Made by a program: the position numbers and the translations under genes. Of a stretch of DNA of 64,000 nt, positions 8,068 through 17,385 are shown in pieces. This DNA comes from Natrarchaeobius oligotrophus (lineage in GTDB: Archaea > Halobacteriota > Halobacteria > Halobacteriales > Natrialbaceae). The DNA lies in contig NZ_REFZ01000002.1 of assembly GCF_003841465.1 (NCBI RefSeq), positions 248,001 through 312,000 of the forward strand, written 5' to 3'. A model generated the notes under the pieces. The model saw only the letters and a list, made by a program, of their open reading frames with translations, was not told where the DNA came from and searched no databases. Numbering within the stretch: the stretch's first letter is position 1; each line of letters opens with the position of its first letter.

Positions 8068-9312
8068 TCAGGCGAGCTCGAGCGCGGCCGCACCGAGGAC
8101 CGCCGCGCTGGTCGCACAGTCGTCCCAGTCGGTCCACTCGAGCGGGGAGTGAGAGACGCCGTCGCGCGACGGCGCGAACAGCATGGCCGCGTCGGTCATC
8201 GCGGCGACGTTGCCGGTGTCGTGGATCGCCGCCGAGTGCATCGTCGTGGCTTCGACGTCGAGGCGGTCTGTCGCTCGTCCGATCGCGTCGACGCATCGGT
8301 CGCTCAGGTGGACCGGCGGCGAGTCGCGGTGGCGATCGAACGACGTCTCGACCGGCCGCTCCGACTCGAGTCGCTCGAGGCGTTCCGCGCTTCGCTCGAC
8401 GATCGCGTCGATCGCGTCTGCCTCGACGCTTCGGACGTCCATCTCCATCCGAACGCGACCCGGGACGATGTTTCGGACGTTCGGCTCGACGTCCTGTCTA
8501 CCGACGGTGGCGACGGCCGTCGGGTGGTCGTCCGTCACGCCCTTCGCGATGCGTTCGACGTCGACGACGAACTCCGAGGCGGCCGTCAGCGCGTCGCGAC
8601 GGTCGGCCATCGACGTCGCACCGGCGTGGTTCGCCTCGCCGGAGACCGTTGCCGTGCAGTTGGTGATCCCGGAGATCGAATTCACGACGCCGATCGGAAT
8701 CCCCGCGGATTCCAGTTTCGTGTCCTGCTCGACGTGAACCTCGAGCCAGGCGTTCCAGGTCGATGGATCGACCTCGTCCGAGCCGACGAATCCGATCCCC
8801 TCGAGACGTTCCTCGAGTGTTTCGCCGGCGTCGTTCGTCAGCGCGTGGGCCTCCTCGACGGACAGTCGGTCCGCCGCGACGCTCGAGCCGAGGGTTCCGA
8901 CGCCGAACTGGGCTCCCTCCTCCTCGGTGAACGAGACGACTTCGAGCGGGCGCTCCGGCGTCGTCGCTGACTCCTGGATCGCCCGAACCGCTTCGAGCGC
9001 CGCGTAGACGCCGAGCGGGCCGTCGAAGATTCCGCCACGCGGGACGGAGTCGAGGTGGCTCCCGAGCGCGATCGGTGCGACGTCCGGGGAAACTCCGTCC
9101 GGAACCCAGCGGCCCGCGACGTTGCCCACCGGATCGACGCGCACCTCGAGGCCGGCGGCCTCGAGTCGGTCGACCAGTCGTTCCCGCGCCTGTCCGTCGG
9201 CTTCGGACCCCGTCAGCACGGTCCGTCCGCGGCCGGCGTCTGACTCGACTGTGCCAAACTCCGCATTCGCTTCGATGTCGGCACGGAGGCGGTCTCGATC
9301 GACAGAGATCAT
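8068..9312 (-). CDS. M20-family Zn-dependent amidohydrolase (allantoate amidohydrolase / N-carbamoyl-L-amino acid hydrolase type)
   Basis: A 414-residue bimetal hydrolase. Metal ligands are recognisable in GSHLDSVPRGG (His), FDGPLGV (bridging Asp), FTEEEGAQFG (Glu), EVHVEQD (His of the second metal/substrate region) and a C-terminal HSAAIHDTGNVA (His). The central lid/dimerisation domain (about residues 210-330) contains the usual NHAGATSM stretch. Members hydrolyse allantoate, ureidoglycolate or N-carbamoyl amino acids and release ammonia and CO2. The start was set at the ATG giving MISVDRDRL because the upstream extension is arginine-rich and without homology. A paralogue of identical length lies next to it on the same strand. 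Confidence 0.88.
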   Translation of the reverse strand: MISVDRDRLRADIEANAEFGTVESDAGRGRTVLTGSEADGQARERLVDRLEAAGLEVRVDPVGNVAGRWVPDGVSPDVAPIALGSHLDSVPRGGIFDGPLGVYAALEAVRAIQESATTPERPLEVVSFTEEEGAQFGVGTLGSSVAADRLSVEEAHALTNDAGETLEERLEGIGFVGSDEVDPSTWNAWLEVHVEQDTKLESAGIPIGVVNSISGITNCTATVSGEANHAGATSMADRRDALTAASEFVVDVERIAKGVTDDHPTAVATVGRQDVEPNVRNIVPGRVRMEMDVRSVEADAIDAIVERSAERLERLESERPVETSFDRHRDSPPVHLSDRCVDAIGRATDRLDVEATTMHSAAIHDTGNVAAMTDAAMLFAPSRDGVSHSPLEWTDWDDCATSAAVLGAAALELA

Positions 9313-9740
9313 GGTGACACACTGCGTTGCGGGGGGTGAAAATACCACCGTCCGTCGGCGCGGTCGAATCGTCGACGAGCGCGGTTTGCATACCGTCGAC
9401 AGACCCCGTGCGAACACATGACTAGATTACAACAGTATTCGTGTAAACTAAGTGGTAAGTGTTCGAGAAATTGCGGGGTGTGAACGGCCAACAGCGGGCC
9501 GGCGAACGGCGGCGGCCCTCCGTGGGACCGGCAGATCGGGAGCCGTTCTTTGAACGAGCGTGTAACGTATCGAGATACGACGGTGACCGAGATACGACGG
9601 TGACCGAGATACGACGGCGACCGATGCGATACGGACGGCGCTCCAGACGGTGCCGTCGAATCGATGGAAACCGCGGATACCGTACCAAAATGGGAATCGA
9701 TCACACCGAACCGGACGCATCGAGTGTCACCGACGGACCG
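9313..9740. other. 428-bp intergenic gap between the two M20 hydrolase genes
   Basis: No credible gene was found here; open frames on both strands have arginine/serine-rich products and no family features. The only clear structure is the 3 x 17-bp tandem repeat at 9571-9621. The gap probably holds the promoter of the downstream M20 gene (start at 9312), and the repeat may be part of its control region. Confidence 0.5.
9571..9621. repeat. Tandem repeat, three 17-bp units
   Basis: Three head-to-tail copies of CGAGATACGACGGTGAC at 9571-9587, 9588-9604 and 9605-9621; the third copy differs by one base (C for T in GGTGAC). A degenerate fourth half-unit may follow. It lies in the 428-bp gap between the two M20 hydrolase genes. 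Tandem direct repeats of this size can be iterated regulator sites, or simply slippage products. Confidence 0.8.
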
Positions 9741-10985
9741 TTACGCCGACGGTGGTCCCTCGAGGATCGCCCTGGCCAGGAGTTCCGTCCCGGCGGCGAT
9801 GGCGTCCGTGGTCGTCTCCTCTTTGGGGTTGTGGCTGATGCCGTCGATGCTCGGGACGAACACCATCCCCGTCGGAACGCCGACGTGCTGGAAGTTCATC
9901 GCGTCGTGGCCGCCGCCGCTGGCCATGACGCGGTGGCTCGCGTCCATCGACTCGGCGATCCCGTCGAGCGACTCGATCATTCGTCCGTCGAGTTCGACCG
10001 GATCGGACCGGTCCAGCAGCTCCGTCTCGAGGCTCACGTCGCGGCGCGTGGCGACGTCCTCGAGGTCGGCGAGGACGTCTTCCTCGACTCGATCGCGAAA
10101 GTCGACGTCGTTGCTCCGGACGTCGATCGGAAACGAGACGGAGCCACAGACCTTGTTGATCGCGCCGTCGTGGGCGGTGACGTCGCCGACGGTCGCGACC
10201 ACGTCGCCGTCGTCGTGAGCCTCGCGGCCGATGCGCTCGACGGAGAGGATCATCTCGCTGGCGGCGGTCACGGCGTCGCGGCGCATCGTCATCGGCGTCG
10301 CGCCGGAGTGGTCCTCGTCGCCCTCGACGGTCACGTGATAGCGCACGGGCGCGCGGATCGACGAGACCAGACCGAGGTCGTTGTCGGTCTCGTCGAGCAC
10401 TCGGCCTTGCTCGATGTGGAGCTCGAGGAACGCCCCGACGCGGTCGAGGTCGATCGTCGGCTCGGAGAGGTTTTCGGGCTGGAAGCCGGCCTGCTGAATC
10501 GCCTGCCACAGCGGAACGTTCTGTTCGTCGACCGCCGAAAACTCCTCGACGGTCAGCAGTCCGAGCGCACCGCGGCTGCCGACCGTGTGCTGGCCGAACC
10601 GTGACGACTCCTCGCACCGAAAGATCGCGAGCGTCGGCGGCGCGGGCGGGGTCTCGTCCACCTGTTCGACGGTTTCGATGGCCTCGAGCGCGGTCAGTAC
10701 GCCGAGCGTGCCGTCGAGCTTCCCCCCGTTGTAGACCGAATCGAGGTGGCTGCCGACGAAAAACGACTGCTCCGCGTCGGGCTCGCGAGTGGCGAACACG
10801 TTGCCGATCGAGTCGGTACGGACGGTGACGTCGTCGTCGAGCTCGTCGACGACGTATTCGATGGCCCTCTCCTCCTCTTGGGTGTACGCGAGGCGGGTGA
10901 CGCCGCCGCCGTCCGTCCGGCCGATCTCCCAGAGGTCCTCGAGCCGTCGTTCGATGCGATCAGTATCGATGCGATCCGTGAGCAT
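9741..10985 (-). CDS. M20-family Zn-dependent amidohydrolase, second paralogue (hydantoinase/carbamoylase type)
   Basis: A 414-residue paralogue of the neighbouring M20 hydrolase, with the same layout. Ligand motifs are GSHLDSVYNGG (His), LDGTLGV (Asp), RCEESSRFG (Glu), ELHIEQG (His) and a C-terminal GGGHDAMNF (His); DHSGATPM marks the lid domain. The second Glu motif (CEES) differs from the first paralogue's EEEGAQF, which suggests a different acyl substrate. A plausible division of labour is allantoate hydrolysis by one enzyme and ureidoglycolate/ureidoglycine or N-carbamoyl amino acid hydrolysis by the other; the sequence cannot assign which. The start MLTDRIDTDR sits just downstream of an AT-rich stretch around 10984-10992. 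Confidence 0.88.
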   Translation of the reverse strand: MLTDRIDTDRIERRLEDLWEIGRTDGGGVTRLAYTQEEERAIEYVVDELDDDVTVRTDSIGNVFATREPDAEQSFFVGSHLDSVYNGGKLDGTLGVLTALEAIETVEQVDETPPAPPTLAIFRCEESSRFGQHTVGSRGALGLLTVEEFSAVDEQNVPLWQAIQQAGFQPENLSEPTIDLDRVGAFLELHIEQGRVLDETDNDLGLVSSIRAPVRYHVTVEGDEDHSGATPMTMRRDAVTAASEMILSVERIGREAHDDGDVVATVGDVTAHDGAINKVCGSVSFPIDVRSNDVDFRDRVEEDVLADLEDVATRRDVSLETELLDRSDPVELDGRMIESLDGIAESMDASHRVMASGGGHDAMNFQHVGVPTGMVFVPSIDGISHNPKEETTTDAIAAGTELLARAILEGPPSA

Positions 10986-11239
10986 ATATTTCGTGTACGT
11001 GGATACGAGTGTGCGGCCGCGGTAGGCTGTCCTCGCAGCCGACGCGGGAGATCCGCGCCACTGCGCGTTTGCGGAGATGCAGTATTATCATTACACATAC
11101 TTATGCGTTTCCCCGTTGGGGCGGCCAGTGGACCCGGAATGCACTCATCACGATCCCGAACCGACGGTTCGACGACCGGTCGTAAAAGTGTATCCGAAAA
11201 AACACAATTGATTTACTCCCGGCAACCGAAACCCGAGCG

Positions 11240-11770
11240 ATGTCCGATATTGCGACGCTGATCGAAGACAGCGGGGCGATCAAACGAGGAAAGTTCAAAC
11301 TCTCCAACGGTCGGCTGTCCGATTACTACGTCGACAAGTACTCGTTCGAGGCGAATCCCGACGTAATGCGAGCGATCACCCGCGAGATCGCGGATCGGAT
11401 CGACGAGTCGGAGATCGACGTGATCACCGGGCCCGAGCTCGGTGCAGTTCCACTCGTCACCGCGGTCTCGCTCGAGCTCGACGTTCCGGCGGCGTTCATC
11501 CGAAAGGGGGAGAAACACTTCGGAACGCAGGCCCGGATCGAAGGAACGATCGACAAGGGCGATCGCGTGGCCATCCTCGAGGACGTGACGGTGACCGGCG
11601 GGACGGTGCTGGACACGGCCGAACTAGTCGAGGAAGTCGGCGGGGTCGTCGAACGACTCCTCGTCGTCGTCGATCGAAACGAAGGCGCGGTCGAGAACGT
11701 CCGGGACGAAGGCCACGAACTCGAGTACCTCGTTCAGGTGGGCGACAACCTCGAGATCACCGCCGAGTAA
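11240..11770 (+). CDS. pyrE: Orotate phosphoribosyltransferase
   Basis: A 176-residue type I phosphoribosyltransferase. The N-terminal hood begins with GKFKLSNGRLSDYYVDKY, typical of archaeal PyrE; the PRPP-binding signature is at about residues 109-122 (VAILEDVTVTGGTV). It transfers the phosphoribosyl group of PRPP to orotate to make OMP in pyrimidine synthesis, or salvages a related base. It is divergent from the second M20 gene; a TATA-like TGATTTAC lies about 30 bp upstream. Haloarchaea often carry two PyrE-like proteins, and only the true OPRT supports uracil prototrophy, so a salvage role in this catabolic setting is an open alternative. Confidence 0.85.
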   Translation: MSDIATLIEDSGAIKRGKFKLSNGRLSDYYVDKYSFEANPDVMRAITREIADRIDESEIDVITGPELGAVPLVTAVSLELDVPAAFIRKGEKHFGTQARIEGTIDKGDRVAILEDVTVTGGTVLDTAELVEEVGGVVERLLVVVDRNEGAVENVRDEGHELEYLVQVGDNLEITAE

Positions 11771-12011
11771 GCCGACTCTCACGACGCGGCCGGACGCGAT
11801 CGTTGCGTGAGACCGATCGAACGGGTGACGACGGGTGCGGTCGCTCGCGGTATCGGATCCAGGGACGACGACCGCTTGCGCACGGACGGTACCGTTCTGG
11901 ACGAAGCTTCCGAACGCAACAGTTCGAGCGAGGGTATCGGGGCGTTCGGGTCGGATCGTCCGTCACGCCGAGTGTCGAATCGGCCACAACACGTTTACGA
12001 GTTTAGGTGAG

Positions 12012-12022
12012 TTGTTCAACAA
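12012..12022. promoter_or_regulatory. TATA box and small palindrome directly before the chemotaxis transducer gene
   Basis: The 11-bp palindrome TTGTTCAACAA at 12012-12022 abuts the ATG at 12023. A TATA-like GTTTACGA at about 11993-12000 lies 25-30 bp upstream of that ATG, so transcription should begin in or next to the palindrome and give a leaderless mRNA. The palindrome could be an operator. Confidence 0.4.
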
Positions 12023-14797
12023 ATGCCTAGCGGAGTCGCGACCTCGATTCGGGAATCCGTCGGAGCAGCCGCCAAACGAGTCGTTCCGAACCGAATCAGG
12101 GAGAGCTACCTGTCGAAGTTCGGACTCGTGATACTGCTGGTGCTCGTCGTCACCGCGGCGACGGCGCTGTTTTTCTACGGCGACATCACCGACGAGATCA
12201 CGTCCGACGTTCAGCACAACGTCGAGACGAACACGGCCTCGGACGGCGACCAACTCGCCGTCTGGTTGACGGAGTACGAACGATCGGCCGAGCTGCTCGC
12301 CAACTCGGACGTCATGACGGAGGGGTCCGAGTCGGCGATCAGGATCGCCCTCATGAATCAACGGGGCGTGTTGCCGCCCGAGACGGACGCGATCCACTAC
12401 GTCGACCTCGAGTCGAACGAGATCCGCGTGAGCACCGACAGCGGCGCGACGGGAACCGACGTCTCCGCGTACGATCTCTCCGTACACGAGCGGACGGCGA
12501 CCGACGTGACCGAGCTATCGTACGGAGAGATCGACGACTGGGACTTCGACGTCACGTACACCGACACCTACGAGCGAGACGGCGACCTGGTCGTCGCGTT
12601 CATCGCGCCGATCGACGACAGCGACGCCGAAACCGCGGTGATGATCGAGGCCGACGTCACCGACATCGGCCACCTGTTCGGCGACTCGATCGACGGAAGT
12701 TCGACGAAGATCGTGGACGCGTCGGACGGCCAGGTCGTGTTCGCCGACGACGCGGAGGCGATCCTCTCGACGTACCGCGACGGGGCGGAAAGCACCGCGA
12801 TCGCGAACGCGGTCGCGGACGACGAGGGCGTCCTCGAGTACGACGACAGCGACGAGGTGGTCGGCTACGCGGCGGTCACCGGAACGGACTGGGTACTCCT
12901 CACCCACGCACCCCAGTCGAGCGCCTACGCGCTGGTCGACGGCGTCGCGACGTCGCTGGCCGGGTTGATCGCCGTCTCGCTCGCCGGATTCGTTCTGATC
13001 GGCGCGACGATCGGGCGAACGACCGCGGGAGCGATGGACGAACTCGCCGACGGCGCGACGGCCCTCTCGAACGGGACCACCGAGATCGAACTCGAAGAAC
13101 ACGACCGCCTCGACGAGGTCGGACAGGTTCGGGACTCCTTCGACGGCATTCGCCGGTACCTCGAGACGGCGGCCGACCAGGCCGACGCGATCGCCGCCCA
13201 GGAGTTCGACGACCCGATCCTCGAAGAAGAGGTCCCCGGACGGCTCGGCGACTCGCTCGAAACCATGCGCGACGATCTCGAGACGTCGATCGCCGACCTC
13301 GAGGCCTCGACGGCGGAGGCCGAGACGGCGCGAGAGGAGGCCGCCGCCGCCCGTGAGGAGGCCGAAGAACTCGCGGACCGGCTCGAGCGGAGAGCCGGCG
13401 AGTTCGGTGAGAGGATGGCCCGGGCCGCCGCCGGCGACCTCACCCAGCGCCTCGACGAGGGGATCGACAACGAGGCGCTCGCGGAGATCGCCCGCGCGTT
13501 CAACCAGATGCTCGAGGACCTCGAGCGAACGATGGCGACGGTGCACGCGCTGGCCGAGGACGTCGACGGCGTGAGTGGTGACGTCACGAACCGGATCGAG
13601 GAGATCGAAGCGGCGAGCGACGAGGTGAGCCGCTCGGCCGAGGAGATCGCGACGACGACCGCCGACCAGAACGAGCGGTTCCGGGAGGTCTACGATCGGA
13701 TGAACGACCTGTCGGCGACGGTGGAAGAGATCGCCTCGACGGCCGACGACGTCGCGTCGGTGTCCGCGAACACCGCCGACGAAGCGGAACTCGCCGGAAC
13801 CGCGGCCGGCGAGATTCGAACCGAGATGGATCGGCTGGAACGACGCGCCGACGCGATCGGCGACCAGGTGGAGCACCTCGACGACGAGATGGACGAGATC
13901 GTCGAGATCGTCGACCTCATCGACGAGATCGCGGATCAGACGAATCTCCTCGCACTGAACGCCTCGATCGAGGCCGCGAGCGCCGGCGAGGAGGGTGACG
14001 GCTTCGCCGTCGTCGCGAGCGAGGTCAAGTCGCTCGCCGAAGAGACCGGCGAGGCCACACAGCGCGTCGACGAGTTGATCCGGGGCGTTCGAGGGATGGT
14101 CGACGAGACCGTCGCGGAGATCGAACGGCTGCGCGAGCGCGTCGACCGCGGAACCGACGCCGTCGACGACGGAATCGACGCGATCGAGACGATCACCGAA
14201 CACGTCGAGCGGACGAACGAGCGGGTCCAGTCGATCAACGACGCGACGGACGAGCAGGCTCGCGCCACGGAGCGCGTGGTCGCGATGGTCGACGAGGCGA
14301 CCGAGCGCAGCGAGGCGACGAGGGACGAAACCGGGACCGTCGCCGCCGCAGCCGAGGAGCAGGCCGCGACCATCGCGGACGTCTCCGCCGGCGTCCGGTC
14401 GCTCGCCGAGTCGGCCGACGACCTCCGGAGTTCGCTCGACGCGTTCGAGATTCGCGCGGACGTCGCGAACGGGGGCGACGACGACGCGGACGCGCCCGAG
14501 GTAACCGCCGACTCCGATCGAGAGAGCGCCGGCGGAGCGGGCGTGTCGGCCGACCGATCGGGCGACGGCCGGAGCGGCGAGACGAGAGCGACGACCGGCT
14601 ACGAAGAGAACTGGAACGAAAGCGAAACGGACCGAAACGACGGTGGGAGTACGCTCGAGTCGGACGGCGAATCGACCGAAAACGACGGCGAGACGGGCGA
14701 CGGTTCAGGGAGTGAATCCGTCGATGGCGACGGCGACGGCCGAGCGGATCGCACGCTCTCGTACGATTCGACCGACCTCGAGGATCACGGGGGCTGA
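12023..14797 (+). CDS. Methyl-accepting chemotaxis transducer (halobacterial transducer, membrane type)
   Basis: A 924-residue membrane receptor. A first transmembrane helix at about residues 33-52 is followed by an extracellular Cache-like sensor domain (about 55-300), a second helix at about 305-327, a HAMP region, and a long helical signalling domain. The conserved hairpin tip ([17 protein letters not shown]) is at about residues 636-652, so it should engage CheA/CheW. After residue 825 comes an acidic, low-complexity tail of about 100 residues. It probably controls swimming in response to an extracellular ligand. The position between pyrE and the Mo-cofactor genes of the catabolic island makes a purine or its breakdown product a reasonable but unproven ligand. 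Confidence 0.92.
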   Translation: MPSGVATSIRESVGAAAKRVVPNRIRESYLSKFGLVILLVLVVTAATALFFYGDITDEITSDVQHNVETNTASDGDQLAVWLTEYERSAELLANSDVMTEGSESAIRIALMNQRGVLPPETDAIHYVDLESNEIRVSTDSGATGTDVSAYDLSVHERTATDVTELSYGEIDDWDFDVTYTDTYERDGDLVVAFIAPIDDSDAETAVMIEADVTDIGHLFGDSIDGSSTKIVDASDGQVVFADDAEAILSTYRDGAESTAIANAVADDEGVLEYDDSDEVVGYAAVTGTDWVLLTHAPQSSAYALVDGVATSLAGLIAVSLAGFVLIGATIGRTTAGAMDELADGATALSNGTTEIELEEHDRLDEVGQVRDSFDGIRRYLETAADQADAIAAQEFDDPILEEEVPGRLGDSLETMRDDLETSIADLEASTAEAETAREEAAAAREEAEELADRLERRAGEFGERMARAAAGDLTQRLDEGIDNEALAEIARAFNQMLEDLERTMATVHALAEDVDGVSGDVTNRIEEIEAASDEVSRSAEEIATTTADQNERFREVYDRMNDLSATVEEIASTADDVASVSANTADEAELAGTAAGEIRTEMDRLERRADAIGDQVEHLDDEMDEIVEIVDLIDEIADQTNLLALNASIEAASAGEEGDGFAVVASEVKSLAEETGEATQRVDELIRGVRGMVDETVAEIERLRERVDRGTDAVDDGIDAIETITEHVERTNERVQSINDATDEQARATERVVAMVDEATERSEATRDETGTVAAAAEEQAATIADVSAGVRSLAESADDLRSSLDAFEIRADVANGGDDDADAPEVTADSDRESAGGAGVSADRSGDGRSGETRATTGYEENWNESETDRNDGGSTLESDGESTENDGETGDGSGSESVDGDGDGRADRTLSYDSTDLEDHGG

Positions 14798-14835
14798 TCG
14801 ACGCACAGGAACGCCGCGGCGGCCGACCGAAGTCG

Positions 14836-16062
14836 TCACTCGAGGACGGGATACGGAACGACCGACACGGCCGTTCCCTCCTCGAGCGCAGATCGCGTGA
14901 CGACGACGCCGTCGGCGCTGCTCGCTCGCGTGCTCGAAGAGAGGACGCTCGGATCGAACTGGCGGTCGTAGACGGAAAGCGGCGAGTCGGCGTGGCCGAG
15001 TCCGGTCGCCGCGTAGCCGCCATCGTCCTCCTCGAGCAGGACGGGGATCACGTACTCGAACCCCTCGGGTCCGAGTTCGATGTCGTGGGTCATCGTCGCC
15101 TCAACCGTCGAGAGTGCGGTTTCGCCCGTGAAGAAGGGACGCATCACGAACGTCGAGATCGTGTGCGCGCCGATCGGTTTGCCCGGGATCGCGAACGCGA
15201 CCGCGTCGTGATCGGGCATGGTCGCCATCGCGATGGGCTTTCCGGGACGGATGCGAACGCGGTGGAACGAGACCTCGCCGAGCGAGTCGAGGGCGCGGAC
15301 GACGTGATCCTTGTGTCCGACGCTCGTCCCGCCGGTGGTCAGCACGACATCGTACTCGCTCGCGAGGCGGTCGATGGCGGACTCGACCCGGTCGTAGTCG
15401 TCGGGGACGCTTCCCTCGTAGGTCGCCTCGTGGCCCCACGAACGAATCAGTCCGGCGAGCATGTCCGAATCGAGGTCGGCGATCCGACCTTCGTGGATTT
15501 CGGTGCCGGTCGCGAGCAGCCCCGTCGAGAACCGCTCGTGGACGGGGACGGTTTCGCGTCCGAGGTCGCCGAGCAGTATCGCGTCCTTGGACGACAGCCG
15601 CTCGCCCCGTTCGAACAGCGTCTCCCCCGCCGAGAGGTTGCTCCCGCGCTCGTAAGTGTACGTACCCGGCTCGAGTTCCGTTCCCCGAAGCAAGCCGTCC
15701 TCGACCGACGACTCCTCCCGCTTGAGCACCGCGTTCGCCTCCGGCGGGAGGGGAGCCCCGGTCGCGATCGCTACCGCCTCGCCGGCCTCGATGGAGGGCG
15801 GTTCGTCCTCCGGAAACACCTCCTCGTCGACGAGCGCCAGGGGATAGTCGTCGGTCGCGTCGAAGGCGTAGCCGTCCATCGTCGCGCGATCGTGTGCCGG
15901 AACGTCGCGTTCTGCGACGATCGGTTCCGCGAGCGTTCGGCCGCCGATCTCGTCGAGAGAGACCGACTCCGTCCCGTGGTTCTCGAGGACGATCGATCGC
16001 CGTTCCAACACGAGCTTCGTCGCCTCGCTCCGCCATCGCATGTCGTCGTGTCCGTGGTCCAT
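14836..16062 (-). CDS. moeA: Molybdopterin molybdenumtransferase MoeA
   Basis: A 408-residue MoeA-family protein, which inserts molybdate into adenylylated molybdopterin. Domain order is standard: an N-terminal domain with EPIVAERDVPAHDRATMDGYA, a central domain with GAPLPPEANAV and STGLLATGTE, the MPT-binding domain with LTTGGTSVGHKDH and RPGKPIAMA, and a C-terminal b-domain. The start was set at the ATG giving MDHGHDDMRW; a GTG/ATG seven codons upstream is possible. It converges on the transducer gene and lies upstream in direction of xdhC-like maturation, so it probably serves the island's Mo hydroxylase. The family also occurs as a general Mo-cofactor gene. Confidence 0.93.
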   Translation of the reverse strand: MDHGHDDMRWRSEATKLVLERRSIVLENHGTESVSLDEIGGRTLAEPIVAERDVPAHDRATMDGYAFDATDDYPLALVDEEVFPEDEPPSIEAGEAVAIATGAPLPPEANAVLKREESSVEDGLLRGTELEPGTYTYERGSNLSAGETLFERGERLSSKDAILLGDLGRETVPVHERFSTGLLATGTEIHEGRIADLDSDMLAGLIRSWGHEATYEGSVPDDYDRVESAIDRLASEYDVVLTTGGTSVGHKDHVVRALDSLGEVSFHRVRIRPGKPIAMATMPDHDAVAFAIPGKPIGAHTISTFVMRPFFTGETALSTVEATMTHDIELGPEGFEYVIPVLLEEDDGGYAATGLGHADSPLSVYDRQFDPSVLSSSTRASSADGVVVTRSALEEGTAVSVVPYPVLE

Positions 16063-16230
16063 GACGGCGCATTCGCGTGACACCCAGTTGAATCATGCGG
16101 TGTTCCGAACGGACGGGGCGGCGCGAACTGCTCGAAGACTCTCCAACGCCGACAGACACCGAATGCACGCAGCTCTCGTGCCGGTGGAAACGCCGACGAA
16201 ACGAAACCGAGGGACGGCTGCAGCCGACGC

Positions 16231-17385
16231 TCAGTCGTCGGTAATCGACGAGATTCGCCGGTGGATCGGTCCCTCGCGCTCGGATAGGTGGCGGGGAGTC
16301 CGGTCGTTGTGAACGGCCAGCAACTCCGCGACGATGCTGTGGGCGATCTGGTACGGCGAGCCGCCGCCGAGGTCGAGTCCGACGGGCGTGTACACCCGCC
16401 GATCCAGCTCGCCGTCGTCGAACGACCTGTCCTCGTCCGCGAACTCCTCGAGCATCTCCTCGAAGCGCTCGCGCGGCCCCATCAAGCCGACGTACGGCAC
16501 GGGCGTCCGCAGCAGTTCGTCGATCGCGAGGCGGTCGTCGAGGAAGTTGTGCGTCATCACGACGACGTAGGTGTTTTCGTCGAAGTCGTGGGCCTCGCGA
16601 AGGGTTGACGGCGACGTCGAGCTGACGGCTGCGGCGTCCGGGAACCGATCGGCCACCGCGTCAGCCCCGCGGAAACCGATGACGCGGACGCGAAAGTCGT
16701 TTTTCGCGGCGAGTTCGACGATCGGCGCGACGTCGTGGCCCGTCCCGAGGACGACCAGCTCCGGCGGAGCGGCGATGCCGTCGACGAACAGCTCGATCGA
16801 TCGATCGTCCGCGCTCACGGGGATCGTTCCGCCCCGGCCGCGCTCGACGAGTTCGTCGACGACGTCGACGTCCGACTTCTCGAGCCACTCGAATCCGTCG
16901 TCCGTCGAGACGACGCCGTCGGTCGGGTCGTAGTAGCCCCGGTCGAAGCGCGACACGTCGTCGTGGTCGCTCTCGAGGACGGTGAGCGACGCGACGTCGT
17001 CGCCGTCCTCGAAGGCGTCTACGACGGGGCGAAATCCGTCGTCGAGCGGCTCCAGCAGGACGTCGATGATGCCGTTACAGCCGACGCCGAGTCCCCACAC
17101 GTCGTCGTCCTCCATCAGGTCGTAGGTCTCGATCCGGGACTCGCCGTCCTCGAGGACCCGACGGGCGAGTTCGACCACCTCGTCCTCGAGACAGCCAGCA
17201 GTGATGCTTCCGACGCCCGAGCCGTCCGGCGTGACGAGCATCTTCGCGCCGGGCCTGCGGTAGGCGTTGCCCTCGACGTCGACGACGGTGGCCAGCACGG
17301 CCTCCCGACCGTCGCGGACGATCTCGGCGACCGCGCGCATCACGTCCGTCTCGGAGACGCTCCAAGCTGGTTCAGACGATTCCAT
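16231..17385 (-). CDS. xdhC: XdhC/CoxF-family Mo hydroxylase maturation protein
   Basis: A 384-residue XdhC-family protein. The N-terminal XdhC/CoxI domain (about residues 13-90) has the family run AYRRPGAKML and GSITAGCLEDEV with a conserved cysteine, and a second cysteine in GVGCNGIIDV. The C-terminal Rossmann domain (about residues 215-360) starts with VVLGTGHDVAPIV and ends with YTPVGLDLGGGSPYQIAHSIVAELLA. In bacteria XdhC binds Mo cofactor and delivers the sulfurated form to xanthine dehydrogenase. Its presence supports the view that the local Mo enzyme needs the sulfido ligand. It lies on the same strand as moeA, 168 bp from it. Confidence 0.92.
   Translation of the reverse strand: MESSEPAWSVSETDVMRAVAEIVRDGREAVLATVVDVEGNAYRRPGAKMLVTPDGSGVGSITAGCLEDEVVELARRVLEDGESRIETYDLMEDDDVWGLGVGCNGIIDVLLEPLDDGFRPVVDAFEDGDDVASLTVLESDHDDVSRFDRGYYDPTDGVVSTDDGFEWLEKSDVDVVDELVERGRGGTIPVSADDRSIELFVDGIAAPPELVVLGTGHDVAPIVELAAKNDFRVRVIGFRGADAVADRFPDAAAVSSTSPSTLREAHDFDENTYVVVMTHNFLDDRLAIDELLRTPVPYVGLMGPRERFEEMLEEFADEDRSFDDGELDRRVYTPVGLDLGGGSPYQIAHSIVAELLAVHNDRTPRHLSEREGPIHRRISSITDD

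Noticed and set aside
12515-14203. 562-residue minus-strand frame opposite the chemotaxis transducer
   Set aside because: It mirrors the codon pattern of the transducer and has no motif or start signal.
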